The notes under the pieces were generated by a model that was given only the letters and a program-made list of their open reading frames with translations, was not told where the DNA came from and did not search any database. Below are positions 46,862 through 58,680 of a stretch of DNA of 64,000 nt, in pieces. Where the stretch lies: positions 49,755,006 to 49,819,005 of the forward strand of contig JAFFJZ010000003.1 in the NCBI GenBank assembly GCA_018340375.1, in the 5' to 3' direction. The stretch comes from Gonatopus flavifemur. Taxonomy: Eukaryota; Arthropoda; Insecta; Hymenoptera; Dryinidae. Positions within the stretch are counted from its first letter, which is position 1, and every line of letters begins with the position of its first letter. Both the position numbers and the translations under genes were made by a program.

Positions 46862-48938
46862 GTAAGAAGCTTACTAATCGGGAAAACCCTTAGTTGAAAA
46901 AATCTATTGATTCTTGCCAAATCCCCTTGAATCTTGTACAATGTTCTGATCAAATCCTATTCAACTTTTTTCAATTAGATTCAATCAGATATGTATTTCT
47001 TCCTATGTGATTCAAATTGAATCTTGCCAAATCTGATTAAATCTTGTACAATGTTCTAACTAAATCCCATGGAATTCCCTTCGTCAGATTCAATTGATTT
47101 TTTTAACCAGGGAATGTATATTGAAAATATTTTTCATCTTTCTCCCCATCACATGCGTATGATTGATAACTAGCAGTATTTTTTTGTGGTGTAAGTATGA
47201 TATTTTATAATTCAGAATGCAATTTCAATTACATTGAAGTGAATGATTGATTGAATGCACATTTATGTGAATTCATAAAATATATTTGAGGGATGTCGTA
47301 CTAAAACCAACAATCTCCATCTTGCACGGATTTTCATTCTGTGAGTGATATGTCACCTTCAAGGTCAGTTTTATTCGAGTTTCAATAAACCTCAAACCCT
47401 AATGAAAATCGGAGCGTAAGAAGTGTATAAAGCGATGCGGAAGAGTAGCGAAACAGTATCCAAGCGCGAAAGAAGCGGAAGTTGAAACATTTTTACGCTT
47501 CATTTGTTTCAACCTTCGCTTCAAGCGAGCGAAAATTTTCACCAGGGAATAGTTTATGTAGCACTATGATTCTTAATTATCATGCAATTATTAAATGGCT
47601 AAAGAATTTTTAACAATATGGAACAGTTTTTTGTTGATACTGAAGAGTTTCTAGAAATGGAGATTGTTGGTTTTGGCTACGACACCCCTCATTTGTAGAA
47701 AATATGCTCATATAGTTGAAATTTGCCACCAAACATATACAGTTCGCCCACAAAAGAATGGCAACTTCCAGTCTTCTATTCCCTTGGTTAAAAGAATTCA
47801 TTGAATCTGATGAAGGAAATTCAATAGGATTCAGTGAGAACATGGTACAAGATTCAATCGGATTTGGCAAGAATCACAGATTGGCGGTTTTGGCAATGGA
47901 TATTTTTGACCAGGGTCATCACAAGAGTTTTGACCGATTCGGTATCCAGTGTATAGTGAAGACCAGTATGTATAAGGGCCCCCCTTCATACACTATGTGG
48001 CCCAAATTGTATTTGTGCACCTGATACCACTAATGTCTGTACTAACTGGATATAGGCTATCGCTATGACCAAACTATAGAAAAAGGTTTGGAATTTGAAA
48101 GCTTCAGAACAAATCATATTCAACACGATAATTTAAATTATTATTTCCGCTCTGTATATATTACTACGCACGTGTATTGAAGTTATATTGAAAGCCATGC
48201 ACGCGCATCAACGTTGCGTTTAGTATCAAAACTAAGATTCCGAGGCTAGGTGAGTCTTCAATTTTCTACCAACATGGTTTCGGTATAGTCTATCCGGTTA
48301 GCATAGACCCTGCTAAAAATTTCCCATAGAAAACGATAAGATTTTTCCTATCAATTTCAATGTGGTTTCTGAAACTGGAATTCCCGGAAAGTCATTGTAA
48401 ATTCACGATATAACTGTATCGGGTCTTATCGTTCTCTATAGGATTTCAGAAAAATATATCTGGGTTTATCGTTAAAATCCATTCAAGAAGTATTAGTTAT
48501 TTGGAAGAATATAATTGTACTTTTTTGAATACCTGGTATTCCATCAATAGGAATTTTACGATAAAACTCAATACATTTCTCACAAATCCTATAGACAACG
48601 ATGAAAACCGATGGAATTCTATCGTGGATTCACGATGACTTTCCGAGAATTCCAGTTCCAGAGCAGCGATGCCATTATTCCCTAGAGAAATCCGTAGATT
48701 TTTCGTGGTTGGTCATTTCTTCCCAAACTGAAAACATGATTGGCTGGTTGTACAAGAAATGACCAATCATCAGATCCTACGGATTTTTCTAGGGAATAAT
48801 GGCATCGCTGTTCCAGAGACCACATTGAAACCGACAGGGAAAATCTTATAGTTTTATATAGGAAATGTTTAGAAGGAGAGATCAGTGCCTGATACATTCC
48901 TTTATCCTCATCTCATCAATTAAATATATGTCTTGCAG
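46862..48938. other. Second intron of the Mutator-like gene, repeat-filled
   Basis: Imperfect inverted ends at about 46905 (TTGATTCTTGCCAAATCC) and 47875 mark one element. CCCTGGT-type ends near 47107 and 47545 mark another. An inverted repeat at about 48315-48855 hosts the hAT-type element at 48664-48810. No additional coding exon was recognised. Confidence 0.5.
48664..48810. mobile_element. 147-bp hAT-type miniature element with 8-bp target duplication
   Basis: It starts CAGCGATGCCATTATTCCCT and ends with the exact reverse complement. TTCCAGAG flanks both sides (48656-48663 and 48811-48818). It interrupts an older inverted repeat (about 48315-48855), so it is the younger of the two. Confidence 0.85.
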
Positions 48939-49313
48939 GCGATCCGTAAAAAAGCCATGATGTTGAAATTATTTTCCAATGATGACGATGACTCCATAAA
49001 TATGATTAATCAAATGATGTCATTAGCCCTATTACCGGCATCTTTGATCCACGAAGCTTATTTGAAATTGAAATCGGAATATGATTGTTAGTCAACTCAT
49101 GCATATGAAGATTTTTTCAAGTACTTCGAAAAATTTTGGATAAAACGAATAACCCCAGAAGGTTTCACTGTGTATCGTTCATTGGATAGAACCAACAATG
49201 CCATAGAGAGATACCACAGGAAATTAAAAGAACTCATGGCAACTCATCCAACCATATGGAAATTTATTGGTAATTTTTATTTGATTGCAAATCGTATACT
49301 CGCAGAAACGAGA

Positions 49314-49590
49314 AATTCGAGACGAGACAAAAAAGCCACGGCGAGAAACGAGACGAGAAGGTCCTACCCGAAAAATGGACGAGGCGAGACGAGAATGACT
49401 TGACGAGAAACGAAAATTCAGTTTGATGCAGTAAAACATGATATTGGCAAGAAAAAATGTCGAGATTCCGAGACGAGACGAGATTGGGTGTCGAGATTTC
49501 GAAACTAGACGAGACGAGACAAGGTACCAAAAAGTCGAGACGAGAACAAGCCTATTCTCGTCTCATCTCGTCTCGCGGCATCACTACATT
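49314..49590. repeat. GAGACGAGA-rich repeat joined to the Mutator exon
   Basis: Many copies of CGAGACGAGA and its variants on the plus strand are followed by TCTCGTCTCATCTCGTCTCG on the right, forming a loose inverted repeat that ends near GGCATCACTA. It follows HPTIWKFIGNF of the transposase reading frame, and the transposase similarity is lost after it. Confidence 0.65.
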
Positions 49591-50864
49591 CTTCAGAGAA
49601 AACGAAATCAGTATTTTATGTTTTTTCTGTCTTTTTTTTTATATTCTCATTGTCTTGTCATTTTTGCTTATATTGTTCATAATTTTTTCAAAGCCAGTCC
49701 TATCGAACTAATGCACGAAGGTAGTTACGGTTCTCTTATCAGGAAAATGGGCAATCGACTCAAGCGAGTTACAAGAGAAGAAAACCGTAATTACATATAG
49801 GTATTTTGATTTTGTATTTGGGAATCTTCTTCGAAACTTTTGCCAGAGAGAAAGACCGTAAGTGCACTTACGGTGTTCTCTGGCAAGATGATGACGTATT
49901 CTAATAGACTTCCCATTTTTGTGATAGTCACGGCTTTTTTTCTATGAACGTTTCAAATTTGATTGATTTCTGCGTACTTTGAACCGCTATTATTAAACAA
50001 CTAATAGGTTTTTTCAAAATGATGAACAATACAGTGAAATGCAGAATTTTTTCAAGAATAAAATGATATGAAAAACTCATTCTCGTCAAAAATGCGACTG
50101 AAGGTGTCTTCAGATGGCAGCGATCAGCGGCGAGCGATACGTTAGCTGAAAAGAGAGGTAACGTGGGACCTCTCCCTTCATCCAAAGTATGGCTCGTCGC
50201 TAATCGCTGCCATCTGAAAACACCTTTACGGTCTTCTTGCTTTGGACGGCAGATATATGATTTGAAATTTTTTCCATTTGAAATATCATTGAAGTCTGCT
50301 TTCGTAATCCTAGGGGCCTCAGATGAATAATGCACTGGGGGCCGCAGGAAGTCTTGAAACGGCCCTGTTTGTGACATGTTCTATGTAGCTAAAGTGTCCA
50401 TTAATTCCATGTTGAATGTGAAATTCACATCCCAAATAATATGTAACTTTGTCATGAGCTTGTTGGACTTATATTCAATGACTTTTGGCTTGTTATTGAC
50501 TGCTTTGTCAGCGTAAGGTTGTTACAATTCTATACTGCAGGAGTTTTGCAAGGTTGAACCTTTGTCGTGTATTTAGAAACTTTCGGTCAAACTTATGATA
50601 TCGTCCCTAGTAGCATCAGAATGTTGTATATATACTATACCCGTTCATAGTATATATACAATGTTCGGTTGCTGTTTGGGGTGATTTAAGAGGGGGGGAC
50701 GGACCGCCCCGGGTGCCAAGTCCAAGGGGGTGCAAAAATTTGGTTCGCGGCGATATTTTTCCTAATTATCGGGTTTTTCTCCCTGCAGGCCTTTTTTTTC
50801 TACTAATCGCTCAGCACCGAACGCGAGGGGGGTGCCAAATTCCCGTGTCCGCCCCGGGTGTCAC
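49591..50864. other. Gene-poor stretch with two hairpins
   Basis: A plus-strand frame at about 49690-49800 ends MGNRLKRVTREENRNYI and could be a small terminal exon of the Mutator gene, unproven. A hairpin at 50101-50226 has AGATGGCAGCGAT and its mirror. A GC-rich inverted repeat at about 50678-50868 has GACCGCCCCGGGTGCC and GTCCGCCCCGGGTG words. Confidence 0.45.
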
Positions 50865-51607
50865 CCCAGCCAGCACCAAATGATCAATTTGAATTCATTA
50901 AAGATCATGAAGACTGGGTCTATGTAAAAACTTCGAATTGTAAAAAGTTCAAAACCGGAAGTCTGAAGTTAGAAGATGTGAAATTGATAGTGAGTACCAG
51001 GTCTTGTATTGAACATTTCATGATAGTGAAAACGTAAAGGTCTTACGTTTCAAAGGTTACGTGTTGCCAATCAAAATACCATAAACAACGTGCAATTGAC
51101 AAGTGGGTTATAAAAACCACGATTAAGATTTTGAATGTCTTACGTTAATTTATAACCTATTTGTCAATTGCACATTGTTTATGGTATTTTGATTGGCAAC
51201 AAGTAACCTTTGAAACGTAAGACCTTTACGTCTTCACTATCATGAAATGTTCAATACAAGACCTGGTACTCACTATCAATTTCACACCTTCTAACTTCAG
51301 ACTTCCGGTTTCGAACTTTTTACAATTCGAAGTTTTTCCATAGACCCATGAAGATTTCTTGAAGACTTCTCAAACAGTCCCCGTTATGCGGCTAACAATG
51401 AGTTCAATATGAATCTATATGAGTTCAAATGAACTCTTAATGAACAACTTAATGATCAGAAAGAATTCATATCGAGACTACATAATGGATTCTTTCTGAA
51501 CATTAAGTTCTTCATGAAGAGTTCATTTTGAATGCACTGTATTCATATTGAACTCATTGTTAATCGCATAACGGGAGCTCTTTGCGGGAGCTTTGGCGCT
51601 GTCTGGG
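50865..51607. repeat. CCCAGCCAGCAC-ended element hosting another insertion
   Basis: It starts CCCAGCCAGCACCAAATGAT and ends GGCGCTGTCTGGG, with mirrored CCCCGTTATGCG and CGCATAACGGG inside. The left arm is interrupted by the element at 50916-51347. It is the same terminal family as 9692-10444 and 16952-17222. Confidence 0.6.
50916..51347. mobile_element. 432-bp inverted-repeat element with about 9-bp target duplication
   Basis: It starts GGGTCTATGTAAAAACTTCG and ends with its near-complement; the arms are about 200 bp. ATGAAGACT precedes it and ATGAAGATT follows, 8 of 9 bases matching. The mirror includes AAATACCATAAACAACGTGC and its complement. Confidence 0.65.
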
Positions 51608-51617
51608 ACATCTCCAC

Positions 51618-51809
51618 ATGTATGCCCAAAAAGATTGCGATGATGGCCGTTCACTTCGAAACTCAAAAAGTGTGGAACTCAATGAAGACTCAGATGATTC
51701 ATTGCATTCTGATACTAGCAATCATGAGAATTCAATATACTGTCGTCTATGTGGTGAAATTTTCTTGAGCGATCGGGATCTAGAAATCCATCTCAATTTG
51801 GAACATTGA
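51618..51809 (+). CDS. Small C2H2 zinc-finger reading frame or terminal exon
   Basis: The frame from ATG 51618 to TGA at 51807-51809 (63 aa) has an acidic, serine-rich linker (NEDSDDSLHSDTS) and ends YCRLCGEIFLSDRDLEIHLN then LEH, a C-x2-C-x12-H-x4-H zinc finger. It begins 11 bases after the inverted-repeat element ends, so the true 5' part may have been displaced or lie in an upstream exon. It may be a host zinc-finger gene's last exon, a transposase tail, or a remnant. No partner exon was identified. Confidence 0.4.
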   Translation: MYAQKDCDDGRSLRNSKSVELNEDSDDSLHSDTSNHENSIYCRLCGEIFLSDRDLEIHLNLEH

Positions 51810-53012
51810 GGAGTTTGTGATATGTTGTGATTGATAATACAAAATTTAAGCCTAATTATGTCGTTTACAGTGTTCCCGATAAGTAATTCTATCAACTGAT
51901 GGTAATTTTTGGCTATTTGGGCAACCGGAAAAAAGTTTTCCACATTTTGACTAGCTGATGATAGTTCTACTATGCTCAAAGCAGTTATTGAAATCATCTA
52001 TCAGTATTATTAGATAGGAAGTTTGAGTTTTCTTGATCAGTCGAATTACTAATTTCGGATTTTTGTTACGAAATCGAATGACTCTTTGGATTTTTCGATT
52101 GCGGATATAACTACTGATGCTCATGAAGTGCAGCATCCTCGGATGGAAAGGTTTCGCATATTTCTGATGTAGTGAAATTCTAAAAGAATTTTATTATTTG
52201 TAAGGAATCATCGAGGTTATTATTGGCTGTAAAAACATTTCTTTTCCTCAGTGTACATTTGTAGAATGGATATTTTTTCTTAAATACCCGTATTAATCAC
52301 TGTGATGATATTTTCTTGTATATTGCATTCATACTAAGCTGCCATGTTTAGAGTAATCTGTGAATTGCCAAATTGAGAATGTGGTAATCAAACACAAATG
52401 TGAAACACTGGTCATTCCATGTAGCACAAAATGGCTATTCTAACAAAAATTCAATTCCCTTGTAGGGTAAGAAGCGTATCAATAAATAATGTGCGTAATC
52501 GGGAATCGGAATAAATTCACGTTCAAGTCATAGTTTGACTGTTCTAATCCTCTGCGGGAACATGCATTAAGGTAGTGTAATCCGCGATTTTTCCTCTAAA
52601 AGACCACCGAATTGTTTCGAACGTTCCACACCAATAACATTCAATACATCACATTAAAATTTGAATCAATAGAATCAGTCAATGAATCCGTCTCGGATGT
52701 ATGTTTGTGGTTAAACGAAGTTATTGCACATAATTATATTTCTAAATCTATAAGTGAGAACTCTGTTTGGTTCCTTTTTATATCATGATGAATGAAATCT
52801 GTCTTTACATATTTTTAAACCAGAGTCGGATTCTTTGTTCGATTTTGAATCTATTAATTCAAATTTCGATGTAATGAATTCAATATTATTGACGTAGGAC
52901 GGTTGAGGAGGTGTAGTAATTTCCTGGGAAAAACATTGATCAGTGCCCTCCCTTAATAATTTCTCACACGTTTCATTTCTACTAAGAGGTTTGTCAACAC
53001 TTGAAAATTATA
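51810..53012. other. Gene-free AT-rich stretch
   Basis: No exon or clear repeat was recognised. Confidence 0.35.
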
Positions 53013-53014
53013 TA

Positions 53015-54123
53015 CAGGGTGGCACAAAAGTCTGGAAACACCCCCATAACTTTTGAACAGGACATGATAATTGGATCAAATTTTTTTTTAATTGAAGGAG
53101 GGGTCAAGGGCTATCGTAACGGGGGAATTTGAGTTCCCCAGCCCTGTAGGGGACGATGAGAGGGGAAGGGGGGCCAAAATCTCAAATTGGACGGAAGGGC
53201 TTGTGATACGTCATTCGATAGGGTTTTCCAATCCAAATCCAGCGGTCCTTTGTTTTCTGAAATCGGTTCATTTTTCGCTGAGTTATTGTAATTTTAATAC
53301 TCCGATGTGGCAAAGTCTGGAAACACCCCAATAACTTTTGAACGGGGCATGAAAATTGCATCAAATTTTTTTTCAATCGGAGGTTTTCTCATCCCAATCT
53401 TCGCATTACCCAGAATCAACGGGGTGGACGTGGCGGGAACCTGATTCCTTGTGTGTGTGTGTGAGGAGGTGAGTGTGGGTGTAGGTGGGTGTCGGTGTGT
53501 GTGGTTGTGTGTGGGATTGTGTGTGTGTGAGGGTGGGTGGGTAGTTCGGTCGTATGGGCCTTTGCAACCCACACACAACCACTCATACCACACACAACCA
53601 CACACATGCACGCACACACACACACCCACAATCACACACAACCACCCACACACACCTACTCACTCACTCACTCACACACACACACACACACACAAGGAAT
53701 CAGATTCCCGACACGTCCACGCCGTTGATTCTGGGTAATGCCAAGATTGGGATAGAAATAACCTCCGATTCGAAAAAAATTTGATCCAATTATCACGCCC
53801 CGTTGAAAAGTTAAGGGGGTGTTCCCAGACTTTGCCACATCAGAGTATTAAAATTACGATAACTCAGCGAAAAATGAACCGATTTCAAAAATCCGCTGGA
53901 GTTGGATTGGAAAACCCTATCGAATGACGTATCACAAGCCCTCCCGTCTCATTCGAGATCTTGGCCCCCCTTCCTCTCTCATCGTCCCCTACAGGGCTGG
54001 GGAACTCAAAGTCCCCCGCTGAGATAACCCTTGACCCCTCTTTCAATTCAAAAGAAATCTGATGCAATTATCATGCCCCGTTCAAAAGTTATGGGGGTGT
54101 TTCCAGACTTTTGCGCCACCCTG
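53015..54123. mobile_element. 1,109-bp TA-flanked long hairpin element with GT/CA loop
   Basis: It starts CAGGGTGGCACAAAAGTCTG and ends CAGACTTTTGCGCCACCCTG, flanked by TA (53013-53014 and 54124-54125). The arms mirror for about 430 bp, and the TCTGGAAACACCCC motif recurs within each arm. The centre (53450-53700) is a TG-rich run facing a CA-rich run. The ends resemble Tc1/mariner non-autonomous elements; no transposase was seen. Confidence 0.7.
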
Positions 54124-54125
54124 TA

Positions 54126-56359
54126 TGTATTCAACGAGTACGTCGCCAGACAGTTTGGGCGTGAATTCGGTTATATATGTATTGTTCTAATTGTAGTACT
54201 ATAAGACTGATGATTGTAAAATTATAAGACTGATCGACGGTCCTCGAGCACCAGAAGAGAAGGATGAAACTATATAATGTATTTTTTTGAAATGTTTTTG
54301 TAAATTTCAAATTATCAATGTTTCTCTCAATCAATTTTTATAATTTCTCTAGAAGTTAGGACTAAATGAGCACAATCGTGGTAGAGTATAGTTCATTATC
54401 ATCTCAGATAACACGAATAATTTTTTTTTCAAGCACACGAATAGAGCTCTTCTGAAATTTTTTTCGAACTAATGAATTGATAGTTTTCGACGACTTCTAT
54501 TCAGATGAGATGAGCGAATTCTTCGGGGATTTTCGAAAAATTCGATATCACCTGAATAGAATTCGTTTGGATCTCTTTATGGTTCAATTATTTCGGAAAG
54601 CATTCTAGAAGAACTGTATTCGTTTCCTTGAAGAATTATTTATGTGGGATATGTTTAATACTGTCAATTATTACTCATTTGAAAAAGTTCGTTGGAACAT
54701 TGATTCTGTTCTTTTTGACGCTTAAGAGGGTTAATATCACACTTTCTGTGATACAAATACCAAAAGGATATATATATATATATATATATACATATATGGA
54801 TATAAATTAGAAGATTCATTATTATATGGTGATTCCATACAGCGTTACATTCATTAGAGGAAAAATTTAGTTGAATTTTGTTGAGTTTCGTTCACTTTTG
54901 GCACATTTGGTTTTCATTAAAAATTAATAAAATTCTCCTCAATTCAACAAACTTTCAATAAAATTGAATAATTGTCCACAAGATTCAGTAACGTTTGCGT
55001 GAAATTTGTTGAATTCTACCGATTTGCATGGGAATTTGTGGGATTTTATTAAATTTTATTCAAACTCTGCTGTGTCAAAAGTGAACAAAATTCAACAAAA
55101 CTTTTCCACCAGGGCAACTATTCAGAACTCACGTTTGGAAATACTTCCAATTCATTATAAATATTGTTTCAGAGGACTTGTGCTGCATTACACGGTGATC
55201 AGTGATAAGGATTTTCATGTTCATCACTTGATAAGTAATGTTGTGTTTTTTTTTGTTAATGAAACATAATATACTGCATCATATACACAATAATACTGTA
55301 AAATTTTCGATTTTTCATTTCTTCATCTCTCAATAAACCTTTGCATAACCGTACCATAGAGAATTATTGAATTTATGAAGTACATAAAATACTTTCAAAC
55401 TCTTGAAAGCATGTTCTGGAAAGTTCTTGGAGATTTATTATTACTGTTCTCATGAACGTCCAGGCGAAATTACAGCTAAGTTTCCACATGGCATCCCAAA
55501 TCGGAATTTCACCTGCATCACTAGCTACATTAATTCCACATAAAATATCTTGTTGGGTTCTCAAGTGGGATTTAATTGTTCTGAATGGGATTCCATGACA
55601 GCTGAATCTGAACTGCCTTGTCATATCTCGCCTGTTTTGGTTCCATGCTCTCTCATAAACGTTCAGGTGGAATCCCAGCTGTGCATAAATCCGCCTGGAT
55701 TTTTGTGAGGTGGTTAATGTTGAATGTAGCGACAAAAGATAAAATATTACGAGGCAGTTCACACCCATGGATCTCAGCTGGAACTATCAGAAAGTATTTC
55801 ATCTGAGATCCAGTTAAGGATAAGGATGAAAATGTCAATCTTAGCGTAATTCCACTTTAATTTTGGTTAAAACCCCAAAAACAATTTTGAAATGCTTACA
55901 ACACTTTATTTCAAAAATATACTGGGATTTCCGTGTTGTGTGGAGGAAACACTTGAGAGAATTCTCTAAGATAATTTTTAGACATGTTTTAACTACATGT
56001 GAATATTCATTCATGGATTTTAATCCTCGTGAAAATGATATTAAGATTTTTCACATTTTTGAAGAATCACTTATGAACTTCATGATTGTTCCAGAAGTTT
56101 GAATTCATAGAGGAAATATTAGAAAATTATGAAAAATATATTTGAAAGTTTGCGATCATTCACACCTAAAATTCTGAAGAATGTAAATGAACATCACATG
56201 AATTTCAATTTAATCCGCATCCTACATTATATTGGTGGTTCACCTGACCTAAAAAATTTTAATTACTTGGAATTTTCCAGTAGTGACATCTGAGGTAGTA
56301 TTTTTTGCTCTCTACATTGAGTTGACAGTCTACATTCAATTCGGTTTTATATTATTCGA
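54126..56359. other. Gene-free stretch with a TA microsatellite
   Basis: A short (TA)n run lies at about 54769-54790. No recognisable exon was found, and scattered frames lack family similarity. Confidence 0.35.
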
Positions 56360-56475
56360 GACATTGGCATTCGGGCCAACAGACTGTTGGGCCAACTTTC
56401 ATTCGGATTATTAGACTTCGGGTCAACGATGCTTCGGGCTATTCGACCTTCGGGCTAACAAAGGTCTACCATATA
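56360..56475 (-). repeat. CCCGAA-phrase repeat, copy 2 (inverted)
   Basis: Read on the minus strand it gives GTTAGCCCGAAGGTCG, TAGCCCGAAGCATCGTTG, TTGGCCCAACAGTCTG and GGCCCGAATGCCAATG in the same order and spacing as 33833-33960. Similarity extends into the AT-rich flank on the GTTAGCCCGAA side. Confidence 0.65.
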
Positions 56476-56812
56476 ATAATATACCGATAATGATTATAGG
56501 CCTGAATTAACTCTTTGCGGCATGGTGGCTATTATAATAGCCACCTCAATGTGTTTTAAGTTTACAGTTAACCAGAGACAATATAACGCTTTTTCCCCCA
56601 GTTTTTTTTCAATTTGATTTAGATAAGGACTTGGGGAGTATTCGGCATCACGTATACATTGTCAATCGTTTTACCAATTGTGATTTAAATGAATAAACAA
56701 TGGAAAAAGCCGTATTCATTGAATAACACAGGCACACAAAAAAAATTGTCATGAACCAGAGGGTAGACCCCACTATCCCTACGTTTTTGGGGTCGCTGAA
56801 ACCGAATATAAC

Positions 56813-58680
56813 CATGAAAAATTTTTTCAATCGCCCGTTTGCCCTCACCAACCCCCTGATGGGGGTTGAATTTGAAAAATTCGGAAAAATTCAAATGTAC
56901 GTGTATTTCTATGTTCTTTGGGACGCTGAACCCAAAAATGATAAAGAAAAAGAATTCCAACCCCTCTCTTATCCGCTAGCACCCTCCTACCACCCCCTGA
57001 TGGGGGTTGAAGTTTAAATTTTCGTAAAAATTCAAATGTATGTGGATTTCTATGTTTTTTGGGATGCTCAAACCGGAAATAATAACAGATAAGAAATTCC
57101 AACCCTCTCTTGCCCGCTAGCACCCTGCCACCACCCCCCGATGGGGGTTGAATTTTAAACTTTCGTAAGAAATTCAAATTCATGTAGATTTTCATGTTTT
57201 TTGGGAAGCTGAAACCAAAAATGGTAAGAAAAAATGAATTCCATCCTCTCTCACCAGCTAGCACCCTCCTACCGCCTCCTGATGGGGGTTGAATTTTGAA
57301 TTTTCATAAAAAATGCGAATGTATGTGGATTTCTATGTTTTTTGGGATGCTGGAACCAAAAATGATAAGAAGAAAGAATTCCAACCTCTCTCTCACCCGC
57401 TAGCACCCTCCTATCACCCCCTGATGAGGGCTGAGTTTGAAACTCACGTAAAAAAATTTGAATGCATATGTATTTCCATGTTTTCTTGGATGTTTGAATA
57501 AGAAATGATAACAAATAACAAATTCGACCCCTCTTTTACCCGCTAGCACCCTCTGACCACCCCCGGACGAGAGTTGAATTTGAAACTCACGTAAAAAATT
57601 CAAATCTCTTTGTATTTCCATGTTTTTTAGGACGCTTGAATCAAAAATGATAACAAATAACAAATTAAACTCCTCTGTTACCCGCTAGTACCCCCTCACT
57701 ACCCCCTTGAAGAGGGTTGAGTTTGAAATTTTCTCACAAAATTGAGATGTATGTGTATTTCTATGTTCTTTGAGATGCTGAGACCATAAACGACTGCAAT
57801 CAACAATATCCACTGACTCGATTACCTCCTCACACTCCTGTACAATCATTCAAAAGAACCTAGTAGAATCCACATGAAAGTCAGTTCTCAGCGAATTACG
57901 CTAACGATTACGTTAACGATTCAGGATAAAACAGAAGAACCAAAGCTTTCATGGGCTCAATACTCAAAATACCGGCGATTCAAAGTCAATCACTTGTCGA
58001 TTCAACACGTTAAACAGTATCCTATGTTGTACACGTCAATACTCCATGAAATAGAAATATCAGATGCATTCATGATTTGGTTCTACTCTTAGCGGGTAAC
58101 AAAGCGGTGAAATTTGTTATTTGTTATCATTTCTCATTCAAACGTCCCAGAAAACATGGAAATACATATACATTCGAATTTTTTACGTGAGTTCCAAATT
58201 CAGCCCCCATCAGGGGGTGGTGGGAGGGAGCTAGCGGGCAAGAGAGGGGTTGAATTTCTATTTTGTTATCATTCTCGGTTTAAGCATCCCAAGAAACATA
58301 GAAATCCACATACATTGGAATTTTTTACGAAAGTTTAAAATTCAACCCCCATCAGGGGGTGGTGGGAGGGAGCTAGCGGGCAAGAGAGGGGTTGAATTTC
58401 TATTTTGTTATCATTCTCGGTTTAAGCATCCCAAGAAACATAGAAATCCACATACATTGGAATTTTTTACGAAAGTTTAAAATTCAACCCCCATCAGGGG
58501 GTGGTAGGAGGGTGCTAGCGGGTGAGAAAGGGATTGGAATTCTTTTCCCCTATCATTTTTGGTTTGAGCGTCCCAAAAAACATAGAAATACACGTACATT
58601 TGAAATTTTCCGAATTTTTCAAATTCAACCCCCATCAAGGGGTTGGTGAGGGCAAACGGGCGATTGAAAAAATTTTTAGA
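56813..58680. repeat. Foldback array: seven plus four units of about 142 bp in opposite orientations
   Basis: The CCCCCTGATGGGGGTTGAA motif recurs at about 56852, 56993, 57134, 57275, 57416, 57557 and 57698, then in reverse orientation at about 58209, 58351, 58493 and 58634. A unique core of about 330 bp (57760-58090) separates the two halves. The outermost units match as inverted ends (TTTTTTCAATCGCCCGTTTG on the left and its complement on the right). Frames in each unit echo each other but the period is not a multiple of three. Confidence 0.8.

Larger units (their letters stand above)
36317..49313 (+). pseudogene. Mutator-like (Phantom-type) transposase gene, split by a P element
   Basis: Three exons join in phase with consensus splice sites: 36317-36665 (donor GTAAGT), 46661-46861 (donor GTAAGA) and 48939 onward. 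The first carries NRFFNDATFKVTPRM, holding the first catalytic Asp, and YQLLTIMVSSFDH. The second continues LPCIWVLMSWKTQKAYDSVF, then PTSIMSDFESAVRNSL, with the second Asp, and GCDFHYCQ, the conserved C-x-x-H signature. The third contains SLDRTNNAIERYHRKLKELM with the conserved Glu, then HPTIWKFIGNF. This is the MULE DDE order. The frame has an in-frame TAG at 49089-49091 and then continues in the same frame. A GAGACGAGA-rich repeat replaces the end after 49313. The first intron, about 10 kb, contains the entire P element. A small 3' exon near 49690-49800 is possible but unproven. Confidence 0.75.

Noticed and set aside
47716..48024. 102-codon plus-strand frame considered as an extra Mutator exon
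   Set aside because: The joined exons 46661-46861 and 48939 onward are already in phase and continuous in family order, and this stretch contains the inverted end of an intronic repeat.
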